Assembly (NCBI GenBank): GCA_026985615.1
Contig: JALSQD010000058.1
Coordinates: 27,463 to 91,462, forward strand
Length of the DNA stretch: 64,000 nucleotides
Source of the DNA: Thermaceae bacterium
Lineage (GTDB): Bacteria > Deinococcota > Deinococci > Deinococcales > Marinithermaceae
Direction of reading: 5' to 3'
The notes under the pieces are model-generated. The model searched no databases, was not told where the DNA came from, and saw only the letters and a list, made by a program, of their open reading frames with translations. The position numbers were made by a program, and so were the translations under genes. How positions within the stretch are numbered: the stretch's first letter is position 1; each line of letters opens with the position of its first letter. Positions 1 through 8,449 of the stretch are shown here, one piece after another.

Positions 1-792
1 CATGACGTTGGTGCCGAAGCTGCGGCCGTTCAGCCGCGGGGTGGTGGTCACCAGCATGGCCGCGCCCCGCTCGCGCAGCATCTCGACGTCTTCGGGGGTG
101 GTGGTGTTGGTGAGGACGATCTTGCCGTCGATACGGTCAGGCATGAAGCGCTTGATGTAGAGGAAGTCGCCCGCCACCACCTCGGCCCAGTCGTAGTACT
201 TGCGGCGCCAGTCCTGGATCTGCTTTTCCTGCTTCTCGCCCGTGGGATAGATCATCTTGAAAGGCAACCGGGTGAAGACGGGGAGCAGGATGCGCGCCAG
301 CAGGCGCAGACCGCTGAGGGTGTGGATGGGCACGGGCAGCCCCACGCCGAAGATGAGGTCGCCGAAGACCATCTCGGCGCCGTGGTCCCACAGCGCCTCG
401 GCCATACCGAAGCGGTCCACCGCCGAGGTCATGACCACCTTGCGGCCCCTCCAACCGATCTCGACGTCGAGGTCGGCGACCACCTTGCGCTCGAGCGTGT
501 GCTTGAGCCCCGAGCCGTCCACCACCGGGGTCTGCTTGGCCGCCCGGGCCAGCTTGAGGGCGTCGCGAATCGTGTAGCGCCGGCCCGCCGCGTAGAGGTA
601 GAGGTCGATGCCCCCCAGCCCGATCGCCGCCACCTCGGGGTCGGCGTCGTAGCGCTGGATGAGCTTGATGGCTTTCTCGAAGCTGCCGTCGGTGCCCACG
701 CGCTCGAGCACGAGGGTTTCACCCAGCAGCTCGACCTCGGCCTTGGCGTTCCGCTTCGAAGAACCGATGGATACGCTAACGACCCGCTTCAT
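1..792 (-). CDS. Conserved protein, quinate/shikimate dehydrogenase-annotated family (3' end outside window)
   Basis: The reading frame runs leftward from ATG at 792 and leaves the window, so only the first 264 residues are visible. The N-terminus is MKRVVSVSIGSSKRNAK, and the protein is soluble with no signal peptide. From memory it resembles Thermus/Deinococcus proteins annotated as quinate 5-dehydrogenase, but I see no decisive Rossmann or catalytic motif, so the function is unproven. A purine-rich GAAGGG lies just upstream of the start. It follows the transketolase gene by 9 bp on the same strand and is probably cotranscribed with it. Confidence 0.6.
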   Translation of the reverse strand, partial: MKRVVSVSIGSSKRNAKAEVELLGETLVLERVGTDGSFEKAIKLIQRYDADPEVAAIGLGGIDLYLYAAGRRYTIRDALKLARAAKQTPVVDGSGLKHTLERKVVADLDVEIGWRGRKVVMTSAVDRFGMAEALWDHGAEMVFGDLIFGVGLPVPIHTLSGLRLLARILLPVFTRLPFKMIYPTGEKQEKQIQDWRRKYYDWAEVVAGDFLYIKRFMPDRIDGKIVLTNTTTPEDVEMLRERGAAMLVTTTPRLNGRSFGTNVM

Positions 793-801
793 ACCCTTCG
801 C

Positions 802-2793
802 CTACCCTTCCAACAAGGCCTTCATCCGCTCCGCCACGTTCTCGGGCGTGAAGCCGTACTCGCGGTAGACCACCTCCCCCGACGCGCTCGCGCCGTAGCG
901 GTCGAGGCCGACCACGTCGTCGGCGTAGCGCTCCCAACCCAGCGTCGCCCCGGCCTCGACGGCGAGGGTGGGCAGCTCGGGCGGCAGCACGCGCTCGCGG
1001 TAAGCCGCGTCCTGGGCCTCGAAGGCCTCGAAGCAGGGCAGGCTCACCACGCGCACCGGCACGCCCTCGGCGGCCAGCCGCTCCTGCGCGGCGAGCGCTA
1101 GCGCCACCTCGCTGCCGCTGGCCACGATCACGCCCTGCGGCGCCACCTCGGGCTCGCTGAGGACGTAGCCGCCCAGCAGCGCGCCCTCGGCGGGGGCGTA
1201 GCGCTCGCGATCGAGCACCGGCAGCCCCTGGCGGGTGAGCACGAGGGCGGTTGGCCCGTCGCTGCGCTCAAGCGCCATCCGCCAGGCCATCGCCGTCTCG
1301 TTGGCGTCGGCGGGCCGGATCACCCACAGGTTCGGCATCGCCCGCAGGCTCATCAGGTGCTCCACCGGCTGGTGGGTGGGGCCGTCCTCGCCGATGGCGA
1401 TCGAGTCGTGGGTCCAGACGAAGACGGTGGGCGTGCCCATGAGGGCAGCGAGCCGCACCGCGCCGCGCATGTAGTCGGAGAAGACCAGGAAGGTGCCGCC
1501 GTAGGGGCGGTAGCCCCCGTGCAGCACCAGGCCGTTCATGATTGCGCCCATCGCGTGCTCGCGCACGCCGTAGTGGATGTAGCGGCCCGTGGGGTTGTCG
1601 GGCGAGAAATCGGCCATGTCGGGCGCCTTGGTGTTGTTCGAGGGCGTCAGGTCGGCCGAGCCGCCCAGCAGCTCGGGCAGGTAGGGCGAGAGCGCCGCCA
1701 GCACCTGGCCGCTGGCCTTGCGGGTGGCTATCTTCTGCTCGGGCTCGAAGCGCGGCAAACGCTCACGCCAGCCCCCGGGCAGGGTGCGTTGCACCACCCG
1801 GCGGGTGAAGGCCTCGCCCAGCTCGGGGTGCTCCCAGCTGTAGGCCTCGAACCGCTGTTCCCAGGCCTCCTGCGCCGCCACGCCCTTGTCGAGCGCGGGG
1901 CGGAAGTGAGCGTAGACCTCGTCGGGGATCTCGAAGGGTGGGTAGGGCCAGCTCAGCTTCTCGCGCGCCGCGGCGAGCGCCTCCTCGCCCAGCGGCGCGC
2001 CGTGGGCCTCGGGGGTGTCCTGCTTGGGGCTGCCGTAGCCGATGTGGGTGCGCACCGCGATGATCGTGGGCGCGGAGGTGTTGGCGCGCGCCACCTCGAT
2101 GGCGGCGCGGATCTCGTCGGTGTCGTTGCCGTCTTCGACGAAGAGGGTCTGCCAGCCGTAGGCCTTGTAACGGCCCAGGACGTCCTCGCGGAAGGCCAGG
2201 TCGGTGGGGCCGTCGATCGAAATGTGGTTGTCGTCCCACAACACAATCAGCTTGCCTAACTTCCACAGCCCTGCGAGGCTCGAAGCCTCGCTGGAGATAC
2301 CCTCCATGAGGTCGCCGTCGGAGGCGATCACGTAGGTGTAGTGGTCCACGATCTCGAAGCGGTCGCGGTTGAACTCGGCCGCGAGCTTGCGCTCGGCCAG
2401 CGCCAGCCCCACCGCGGTGCTGATGCCCTGGCCCAGGGGACCAGTGGTCACCTCGACGCCCGGGGTGTGGCCGAACTCGGGATGGCCCGGGGTCTTGGAG
2501 CCCCACTGACGGAAGCGCTTCAACTCCTCAAGCGGCAGGTCGTAGCCTGTGAGGTGCAAGAGCGCGTAGAGCAGCATAGAGCCATGGCCGGCCGAGAGCA
2601 CGAAGCGGTCTCGGTCGGGCCAGGCGGGGTCGGCGGGGTTGTGCTTGAGGAAGTCGTGCCAGAGCACGTAGGCCATGGGCGCCGCGCCCATGGGCATGCC
2701 CGGGTGGCCGGACTTCGCCGCCTCGACGGCGTCGGCTGCGAGGAAGCGGATGGCGTTGATCGCAAGCTGTTCGATGGGGGTTTCCTGCGTCAT
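802..2793 (-). CDS. tkt: Transketolase
   Basis: This 663-residue enzyme is full length for the family. It moves two-carbon ketol units between sugar phosphates in the non-oxidative pentose phosphate pathway, using thiamine diphosphate and a divalent metal. Visible motifs are H30 in SGHPGMPMG, H70 in SAGHGSM, and the ThDP signature from GDLMEG (160-165) to N189 in WDDNH. The central pyrimidine-binding domain contains VREHAMG, and the C-terminal domain is intact. The start at 2793 is preceded on the coding strand by TATGAT eight bases away, so the mRNA may have almost no leader. The downstream neighbour is the truncated gene at the window edge. Confidence 0.96.
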   Translation of the reverse strand: MTQETPIEQLAINAIRFLAADAVEAAKSGHPGMPMGAAPMAYVLWHDFLKHNPADPAWPDRDRFVLSAGHGSMLLYALLHLTGYDLPLEELKRFRQWGSKTPGHPEFGHTPGVEVTTGPLGQGISTAVGLALAERKLAAEFNRDRFEIVDHYTYVIASDGDLMEGISSEASSLAGLWKLGKLIVLWDDNHISIDGPTDLAFREDVLGRYKAYGWQTLFVEDGNDTDEIRAAIEVARANTSAPTIIAVRTHIGYGSPKQDTPEAHGAPLGEEALAAAREKLSWPYPPFEIPDEVYAHFRPALDKGVAAQEAWEQRFEAYSWEHPELGEAFTRRVVQRTLPGGWRERLPRFEPEQKIATRKASGQVLAALSPYLPELLGGSADLTPSNNTKAPDMADFSPDNPTGRYIHYGVREHAMGAIMNGLVLHGGYRPYGGTFLVFSDYMRGAVRLAALMGTPTVFVWTHDSIAIGEDGPTHQPVEHLMSLRAMPNLWVIRPADANETAMAWRMALERSDGPTALVLTRQGLPVLDRERYAPAEGALLGGYVLSEPEVAPQGVIVASGSEVALALAAQERLAAEGVPVRVVSLPCFEAFEAQDAAYRERVLPPELPTLAVEAGATLGWERYADDVVGLDRYGASASGEVVYREYGFTPENVAERMKALLEG

Positions 2794-2818
2794 CGCCGCT
2801 CATCATACCAGCCGGCGC

Positions 2819-5602
2819 CTAGCCGAGCGCCTGCTTGATGATCTCGGGCGCAAACTCGGCCAAAGCCCGCATCAGCCCGGTCACGCCACGGGCGCGGCCG
2901 GGGGTGATGTAGACCGGCACGCCCAGCGCCTGCGCCTCGGCCCGCACCGGCTCGGAGAGGTCGTGGCCCACGTAGGAACTGACGATCATCACCCCGTGGG
3001 CGCGGCCCAGGCGGCTCTGGATGCGGCGCAGGCTCTCGCGCGCGGCGGTGGTGGAGTCGGAGTCGAACCAGTCGACCCTGAGGCCCAGCGCCTCCAGCCG
3101 CGGCTTGAGGCGGCTGCGAAGCTGGGTGTGCCCGCCCAGCACGATCAGGTACTCGCCCGAGAAGCGCGGCAGACCCGAGGCCCGCACATCCTCCGCGGTC
3201 TGCCCCGCGAGCGGGTCGGGCGTGCCTTCGAGCTCCGCCAGCTTGGCGGAGGTGGCCTTGAGCTCCTCGAGGTAGAGCTCCAGGTCGGGATCGTGGTGGT
3301 TGAGAAAGAGCAGGTTGCGCAGCACCTCGCGGGCTAGGTCGAGATCTTTTTCGCGATAGTAGGCCACGTCCAGCGCCCGCTTCCAGACCTGGTGGGCCTC
3401 CTCGAAGCGGCCCAGCCGCTCGTGCTGTTCGGCCAGGTCGAAGATCAACTCGAGCACGTGCGGCCGGCGCGCCACCTCGGCCTCGAGCACCGCCAGCGCC
3501 TCCTCGGCGCGGCCCTGCTGGTTGAGCGCCCCCACGTAGGCAGCCAGTGCCTCCTCGGCTTCCTCGGCCGCGGCGAAGGGGCGCGAGAGCCGATAGGCGC
3601 GCTCCAGCGCCTCCAGGCTGGCCGCGGGGGTGTGGGCGAGCGCGCCCCAGAGCACCCGGAAGGCCTCCCAGGCCCCCTCGAGCGACTCGATGAGCTGCAC
3701 CAGCTCGTCGAAGCACTCCGCATCCAAATCGCCCAGGCCGGTCTCCCGCAACGCGCCCAGAAACTCCCGCGCCAGCACCTTCTCCCCCGCCTCAGCGGCC
3801 CGCCGCGCCATCGCCAACAGTTGCTGCGGCGGGTAAGGGCGGAAGGCGTGAGCGCGCTTGTGCGCCCCCAAGACGACGTCGAGGGGTGCGTCCAACCGCT
3901 CGAGCACCTCGGCCAGCAGGCGGTAAGCCGCTCCCACCGGAGCACCGCGGGCGGCGCGCGCCGCCTTCTCGAGCAACCGCCGCGCCTCCTCGTAACGCCC
4001 CTGCTCAGCGCGCAGGCGGCCCAGCGCCAAGAGCGCCAGGGCATCCTCACTGCGGGCGGCGGCGTCGGTGAGGTAGGGCTCCACCTCCTCCAGCGCCGCC
4101 CGGTCCACCGCTTCCACCTCCTCGGCCCCGCGCAGGCGCAGCCGCGCCAGCGCCAGGCCCACGGCCCCGCTCACCTCGCCCAAGTCGTAGAGCCGGCGGG
4201 CGTAGCGCTCAGCTCGGCCCCACAGCCTCTGCCCCAGCGCGGCGTGGAGCCCCAGGTAAAGCAGCTCGCGTGTGAGGAACTCAGGCGAGAGGTCCTCGGC
4301 GTACTCGACCCGGCGGCTCACCTCCACCAGCCGACCCTCGCGCAGATCGCGGAAGAGGCGTTCGGCGTAGCGCTCGAGCACGCGCTCGAGCTCGGGCGGG
4401 CGGGCCCCCTCCAGCTGAGCGAAGGCGCGCAGGGCCGTGTCGAGCCGGCCCGCCTGGGCATAAGCCCGCGCCAGCGCAGTGCGATAAACCTCGGCCTCAC
4501 CCGCGAGCGCCTCCAGCTGGGCGATGGCTTCCCCGCCTCGCCCCAGCTCCACCAGCGCCAGCGCGCGCAGCGCCCGCGCCTGGGCACCCTTGGCCTGGGC
4601 CAGCGCCCCCTCTGCCTCGCGCCAGCGCCCCAGAGCGGCCAGCGCGCGGCCTCGCAAAGCGGCGGCCTCGGCCCCTTGGGCCCCCTCCAGCACCGCGAGC
4701 GCCGCCTCCGCCTCGCCGCGCTCCAGCTGCGCCCGCGCCACGGCCAACACGTCGCGCGCGGGTGCCGCCTCCTCGCGTGGACGGACCGCCGCACGCTGTG
4801 GCGCCACCCCAGCGGGCCGCAGCCGCTCGGGCATGCGCCCGCTCACCAGCACGTAGTCACCCCCACCCGCGAGCGCGACCTCGCCAAAGCCCATACGCTC
4901 GAGCAGGCGGGCGAAGGCCTGCGGGTTCTTGCCCAGGAAGGGCCCGTGGCCGTAGACCACCCGTCCGCCGGGTCGCAGCACCGACGCCAGCCGCCCCAGG
5001 CGCTCGCAGAGCGCAAATGTGCGGTAGAAGGCAGTCTCGTCCTCGATCTCGGGTGGCATGTCCTCGCGCAAATGCCCCTCGGGCAGCACCGAGAGCAGCA
5101 ACACCGCGTCGTAGGGCTCGGCGGGCGCGAACTCCTCCCACCAGCCCTCGTGCCACGCCACCTCAAGCCCCAGCTGCGCGCCCACCTCACGGCCGCGCGT
5201 GACCGCCTGAGGAAGCGGCTCGAGCGCGTGCCACTCCATCTCGGGGCGCAACTGCGCCAGCGCGTGCACCAGCGCTCCGGTATACGCGCCCACCTCCAGC
5301 ACCCGGCCCCGTTCGGGCAGGAAGCCGAGCACCTCCTGGACGTAGAACTGCAAAAAAGGATAGTGCAGGGCGTAGACGAGAGGCTCGAGCCGCCGGGGCG
5401 CGGCGGTGAGCGTGCGCTGGTAGAAACTTCGCACCCCCTCGCGCCCGGGCTCGCGCAGGTATGCCGACCAGGCCGCCAGCACCGGCTTGCGCTTCTTGGG
5501 GGCGCCGATGCGCTTGGCCAGCTCGCTTTCAAAACGGGCCGGCGCCACCGGGCCAAAAACCTGGTAATGCTCGCGCAAGTAGCGCTTGAGGTCGAAGTCC
5601 AT
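2819..5602 (-). CDS. Three-part fusion: SAM methyltransferase, TPR array, DUF2325 domain
   Basis: This 927-residue protein has three recognisable parts. Residues about 90-260 form a class I methyltransferase fold (motif I LEVGAYTGAL near 101-110, later LRPGGRVVYGHG). Residues about 275-790 are Ala/Leu/Glu-rich tetratricopeptide-type helical repeats. Residues about 810-927 match the DUF2325 pattern (YLIVLGGHTQLRSRL, then VMIVSSYVGHD and PVYITPGRARGV). There is no signal peptide or membrane segment. The ORF is continuous, so the domains are genuinely fused. TAGAAT lies about 14 bases upstream of the start, with a GGAG-type site between. The methylation substrate is unknown. DUF2325 proteins often sit near partner proteins or nucleic-acid systems, but no role can be assigned from this sequence. 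Confidence 0.88.
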   Translation of the reverse strand: MDFDLKRYLREHYQVFGPVAPARFESELAKRIGAPKKRKPVLAAWSAYLREPGREGVRSFYQRTLTAAPRRLEPLVYALHYPFLQFYVQEVLGFLPERGRVLEVGAYTGALVHALAQLRPEMEWHALEPLPQAVTRGREVGAQLGLEVAWHEGWWEEFAPAEPYDAVLLLSVLPEGHLREDMPPEIEDETAFYRTFALCERLGRLASVLRPGGRVVYGHGPFLGKNPQAFARLLERMGFGEVALAGGGDYVLVSGRMPERLRPAGVAPQRAAVRPREEAAPARDVLAVARAQLERGEAEAALAVLEGAQGAEAAALRGRALAALGRWREAEGALAQAKGAQARALRALALVELGRGGEAIAQLEALAGEAEVYRTALARAYAQAGRLDTALRAFAQLEGARPPELERVLERYAERLFRDLREGRLVEVSRRVEYAEDLSPEFLTRELLYLGLHAALGQRLWGRAERYARRLYDLGEVSGAVGLALARLRLRGAEEVEAVDRAALEEVEPYLTDAAARSEDALALLALGRLRAEQGRYEEARRLLEKAARAARGAPVGAAYRLLAEVLERLDAPLDVVLGAHKRAHAFRPYPPQQLLAMARRAAEAGEKVLAREFLGALRETGLGDLDAECFDELVQLIESLEGAWEAFRVLWGALAHTPAASLEALERAYRLSRPFAAAEEAEEALAAYVGALNQQGRAEEALAVLEAEVARRPHVLELIFDLAEQHERLGRFEEAHQVWKRALDVAYYREKDLDLAREVLRNLLFLNHHDPDLELYLEELKATSAKLAELEGTPDPLAGQTAEDVRASGLPRFSGEYLIVLGGHTQLRSRLKPRLEALGLRVDWFDSDSTTAARESLRRIQSRLGRAHGVMIVSSYVGHDLSEPVRAEAQALGVPVYITPGRARGVTGLMRALAEFAPEIIKQALG

Positions 5603-5641
5603 CTCGCTCCGGCCTCATTCTACCGCCGCCTGTGGGACGCC

Positions 5642-6544
5642 TCAGTAACCCTCGACCACGCGGTTGAACAGCGGCTCACCTCGTAGGTAGCGTGCTACCT
5701 GGGCCCGCACCAGCGCGAAGCCGCGCTCGCGCAAGCGCGGCGAGCTACCCGCCAGGTGGGGCGTGATCCAAACGCCAGGCGCGCGCCATAGCGGATGTTC
5801 CGGAGGCAGCGGCTCGGGGTCGGTCACGTCAACGGCGGCGCGGACACGGCCAGCGTGCAGCGCCTCCAGGAGTGCGCCCGTCTCCACAAGGGCGCCGCGG
5901 CCGGCGTTGACGAGCCAGGCGCCCGGCTTCATCGCCGAGAGGAACCCGGCGTCCACCAGCCCCCGCGTCTCTTGGGTGAGCGGCAAAAGCAGCACCACCG
6001 CGTCCACCCGCGCGAGCCAACGTGCCCGCGCCTCCAGCGTCTCCACGCCGGGCCTGGGGCGGCGGGCCACCGGCAGCACCCGCACCCCGAACGGCGCGAG
6101 CCGCGCCGCCACCGCGCGGCCGATCGATCCGTAGCCCAGGATCGCAACCTCATGCCCCCAGAGCTCCCGGGGGCGGGCCTCCCGGTCCCACTCGCCCGCG
6201 CGCTGGCGCTCGACCAGCGCGGGTACGTTCTTGGCTAGTACGAGCAACGCGGTCAGCACCCATTCGCTCACCGCCACGTCGTGAACGCCACGGCCATCGG
6301 CAAGCGTAACGCCAGGGGGAACGTGCTCTGCGATCCAGTCCACCCCAGCGGAGAGCGTCTGGACCACCTCGAGCCCCCGGAGCACATCCAGATGGGGAAG
6401 CATCCAGGTGCGCGTCGCCACCAGGAACTCGGCGTCCTCCGCCTCCGGCGGCGGTGGCCCCTCGGCCCAGCGCACCACCCGCACCCCCGGGTCAAGGCCC
6501 TCCAGGTAACGCGGGTGCACGTCGTCCGCCACGAGCAGCTTCAC
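5642..6544 (-). CDS. D-2-hydroxyacid dehydrogenase family protein
   Basis: This 300-residue protein is a member of the NAD-dependent D-isomer 2-hydroxyacid dehydrogenases. It shows the dinucleotide site GYGSIG at 137-142 and the catalytic set R216 (NAGRGALV), E244 (TDPEPLP) and H263 (TPHLAG). The family reduces 2-keto acids or oxidises D-2-hydroxyacids (glyoxylate/hydroxypyruvate, phosphoglycerate and others). Lack of a C-terminal ACT domain argues against SerA, and the substrate cannot be fixed from sequence. The GTG start overlaps the stop of the upstream acetyltransferase by 4 bp (GTGA), indicating translational coupling. Confidence 0.88.
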   Translation of the reverse strand: MKLLVADDVHPRYLEGLDPGVRVVRWAEGPPPPEAEDAEFLVATRTWMLPHLDVLRGLEVVQTLSAGVDWIAEHVPPGVTLADGRGVHDVAVSEWVLTALLVLAKNVPALVERQRAGEWDREARPRELWGHEVAILGYGSIGRAVAARLAPFGVRVLPVARRPRPGVETLEARARWLARVDAVVLLLPLTQETRGLVDAGFLSAMKPGAWLVNAGRGALVETGALLEALHAGRVRAAVDVTDPEPLPPEHPLWRAPGVWITPHLAGSSPRLRERGFALVRAQVARYLRGEPLFNRVVEGY

Positions 6545-7086
6545 GGCTCGAGGTCCTCCGGCCTGGCCTCCATGAGCACGTCCTTCTTGCCGCCCGGGAG
6601 CTCGACCTCGCCCACCTCGCGAAAGCCGGCGGCGCGGAAGGCGCGCCGCGCCCGCTCGTTGTGGGCGAAGGTGCGCAGCTTGACGCGCTCAAGCCCCATC
6701 CGGCCGAAGGCGTAGCCGAGCGCCGCCCGCACCGCCTCGCGCCCGTAGCCCTGGCCCCAGCGGTCTTTACGGCCGAGGATGATGCCGAGGGTGGCCTCGC
6801 ACTCCTTCAGGTCGTAGAGCTCGAGCGTCCCCAGCCAACCCCCCTGCTCGTCGAGGATCACGAACCCGATGCGGTCACCCCGCCGCACCTCCCCCATGAC
6901 GATGCGCTTGAAGAGCCACAGCGGCATCTTCAGCGGACGATTGCCGTTCCAGCGGGCGATCTCCGGGTCGCGAAAACTCTCCCAGAACCCCCGCCATTCC
7001 CTCGGCGTCAACCCCTCGTGAAACGGCTTCAGGGTCACGCGGCCCCAGCGGGGCCGCTCGGGATCAGCCGGTTGCGGACGCGTCAC
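6541..7086 (-). CDS. GNAT N-acetyltransferase, RimJ/RimL type
   Basis: This 181-residue protein belongs to the GNAT fold. The acetyl-CoA loop is recognisable as GQGYGREAVRAAL, preceded by LGIILGRKDRWGQG, and the C-terminal part has the NERARRAFRAAGF pattern typical of RimJ/RimL-like enzymes that acetylate protein N-termini or small amines. The true substrate is unknown. It starts with GTG, and TAAGCT ends exactly six bases upstream with no Shine-Dalgarno sequence, suggesting leaderless expression. It is the first gene of a two-gene unit with the dehydrogenase. Confidence 0.85.
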   Translation of the reverse strand: MTRPQPADPERPRWGRVTLKPFHEGLTPREWRGFWESFRDPEIARWNGNRPLKMPLWLFKRIVMGEVRRGDRIGFVILDEQGGWLGTLELYDLKECEATLGIILGRKDRWGQGYGREAVRAALGYAFGRMGLERVKLRTFAHNERARRAFRAAGFREVGEVELPGGKKDVLMEARPEDLEP

Positions 7087-7118
7087 GTTCGTAGCTTAGC
7101 CCAGCGGGCGCGACAGCG

Positions 7119-7148
7119 AAAACCCCGGCCCAGATGGGCAGGCCGGGG
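7119..7148 (-). terminator. Rho-independent terminator of the gdhAB transcript
   Basis: An 8-bp perfect stem (CCCCGGCC/GGCCGGGG, 7123-7130 with 7141-7148) is followed on the minus strand by TTTT. It lies 18 bp past the gdhB stop codon and closes the long leftward cluster. Confidence 0.85.
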
Positions 7149-7165
7149 CGATGGCGAAAAGCGGG

Positions 7166-8449
7166 CTATGGGTAGAGTCCGCGCAGCGCGCGCGCCTCGA
7201 GAATGCGGGTGGCCGCCACGATGTAGGCGGCGGTACGGAGCGTGACCTTGCGGTCCTGCGCCACCTGCCAGACAGCCTCAAAGGCCTCGCGCAGTACGCG
7301 CTCGAGGTTTTGGTTGATCTCTTCTTCGGTCCAGAAGTAGGAGTTGAAGTCCTGCACCCACTCGAAGTAGGAGACGGTCACGCCCCCGGCGTTGGCGATG
7401 ACGTCGGGGACGACGATTATGCCGCGCTCGGCCAGGATGTCGTCGGCCGCGGGGGTAGTGGGGCCGTTCGCGCCCTCCACCACGATGCGGGTGTCCACCT
7501 TCCAGGCGTTCTGTTCGGTGATCACGCGCTCGAGCGCCGCCGGTACAAGGAACTCGCAGGAGACTGCGAAGAGCTCGGCCGCCGGCAGTGGCTCGGCCTT
7601 GGGGTAGCCGAGGACGCCGCGGGTCTCGGACTTCTGGACGTACTCAAGTAGGTCGTATGGGTCGATACCCTTTTCGTTGATGATCGCGCCGGTCACGTCG
7701 GAGACAGCCACGATCTTGGCGCCGTGGTCGTAGAAAGCGCGCGCCGCAGCGTTGCCCACGTTACCGAAGCCCTGCAGCACCACGCGGCTGCCCTCGATGG
7801 GCAGGTCGATCTTCTCGGCCGCCGCGGCGGCGGTGAAGAAAACGCCGTTGCCGGTGGCGTCCTGTCGCCCCAGCGAGCCCCCGATAGCGATGGGCTTGCC
7901 GGTGACCACGCCAGGAGTGGTGGACCCCACATTCATCGAATAGGTGTCCATCATCCAGGCCATCTCCCGCTGGCCAGTGCCGACGTCTGGTGCGGGGATG
8001 TCTTTCTTGGGGCCGATGAGGATGCCAATCTCGGAGGTGTAGCGGCGGGTAATGCGCTCGATCTCGCTGGGCGAGAACTTGGTCGGGTCCACCCGGATGC
8101 CGCCCTTACCGCCACCATAGGGCAGCCCCACCGCGGCGTTCTTGATGCTCATCCAAGCGGCCAGGGCCATCACCTCGGAAAGCGTGACATCCTGGTGGTA
8201 GCGCACACCGCCCTTGGCGGGGCCACGCGAGGTGTTGTGCTGGACTCGGTAACCCTCAAAGTGCATGACCGTGCCGTCATCCAGGTGAATGGGCACGTCC
8301 ACGATCAGCACGCGCTTGGGCCGCTTAAGGGTGTCCACCCAGTAGGAAAGCTTGCCCAGGTAGGGCGTCACGCGCTCCACCTGCTCCAGGTAGATGCCCC
8401 AGGGCCCCTGATCGCCCGCGGGGAGGTAGGACAGCGGTTCGCTCTTCAT
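7166..8449 (-). CDS. gdhB: Glutamate dehydrogenase, catalytic subunit
   Basis: This 427-residue Glu/Leu/Phe/Val dehydrogenase catalyses reversible oxidative deamination of glutamate to 2-oxoglutarate and ammonia. The catalytic set is complete: K79 (PAKGGVRYH), K103 (SIKNAAVG), K115 (GGGKGG) and D155 (PAPDVGTG), matching K89, K113, K125 and D165 of the clostridial enzyme. The nucleotide-binding fold has GFGNVGNAA. The ATG overlaps the stop of gdhA by 4 bp (ATGA), so the two subunits are translationally coupled. In Thermus thermophilus GdhB is the catalytic partner of a leucine-responsive hetero-oligomer with GdhA; the same arrangement is inferred here. Confidence 0.95.
   Translation of the reverse strand: MKSEPLSYLPAGDQGPWGIYLEQVERVTPYLGKLSYWVDTLKRPKRVLIVDVPIHLDDGTVMHFEGYRVQHNTSRGPAKGGVRYHQDVTLSEVMALAAWMSIKNAAVGLPYGGGKGGIRVDPTKFSPSEIERITRRYTSEIGILIGPKKDIPAPDVGTGQREMAWMMDTYSMNVGSTTPGVVTGKPIAIGGSLGRQDATGNGVFFTAAAAAEKIDLPIEGSRVVLQGFGNVGNAAARAFYDHGAKIVAVSDVTGAIINEKGIDPYDLLEYVQKSETRGVLGYPKAEPLPAAELFAVSCEFLVPAALERVITEQNAWKVDTRIVVEGANGPTTPAADDILAERGIIVVPDVIANAGGVTVSYFEWVQDFNSYFWTEEEINQNLERVLREAFEAVWQVAQDRKVTLRTAAYIVAATRILEARALRGLYP

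Noticed and set aside
3392..5686. 764-codon antisense frame over the methyltransferase-TPR gene
   Set aside because: Low-complexity Arg/Gln/His-rich sequence without motifs; the opposite strand has a coherent domain architecture.
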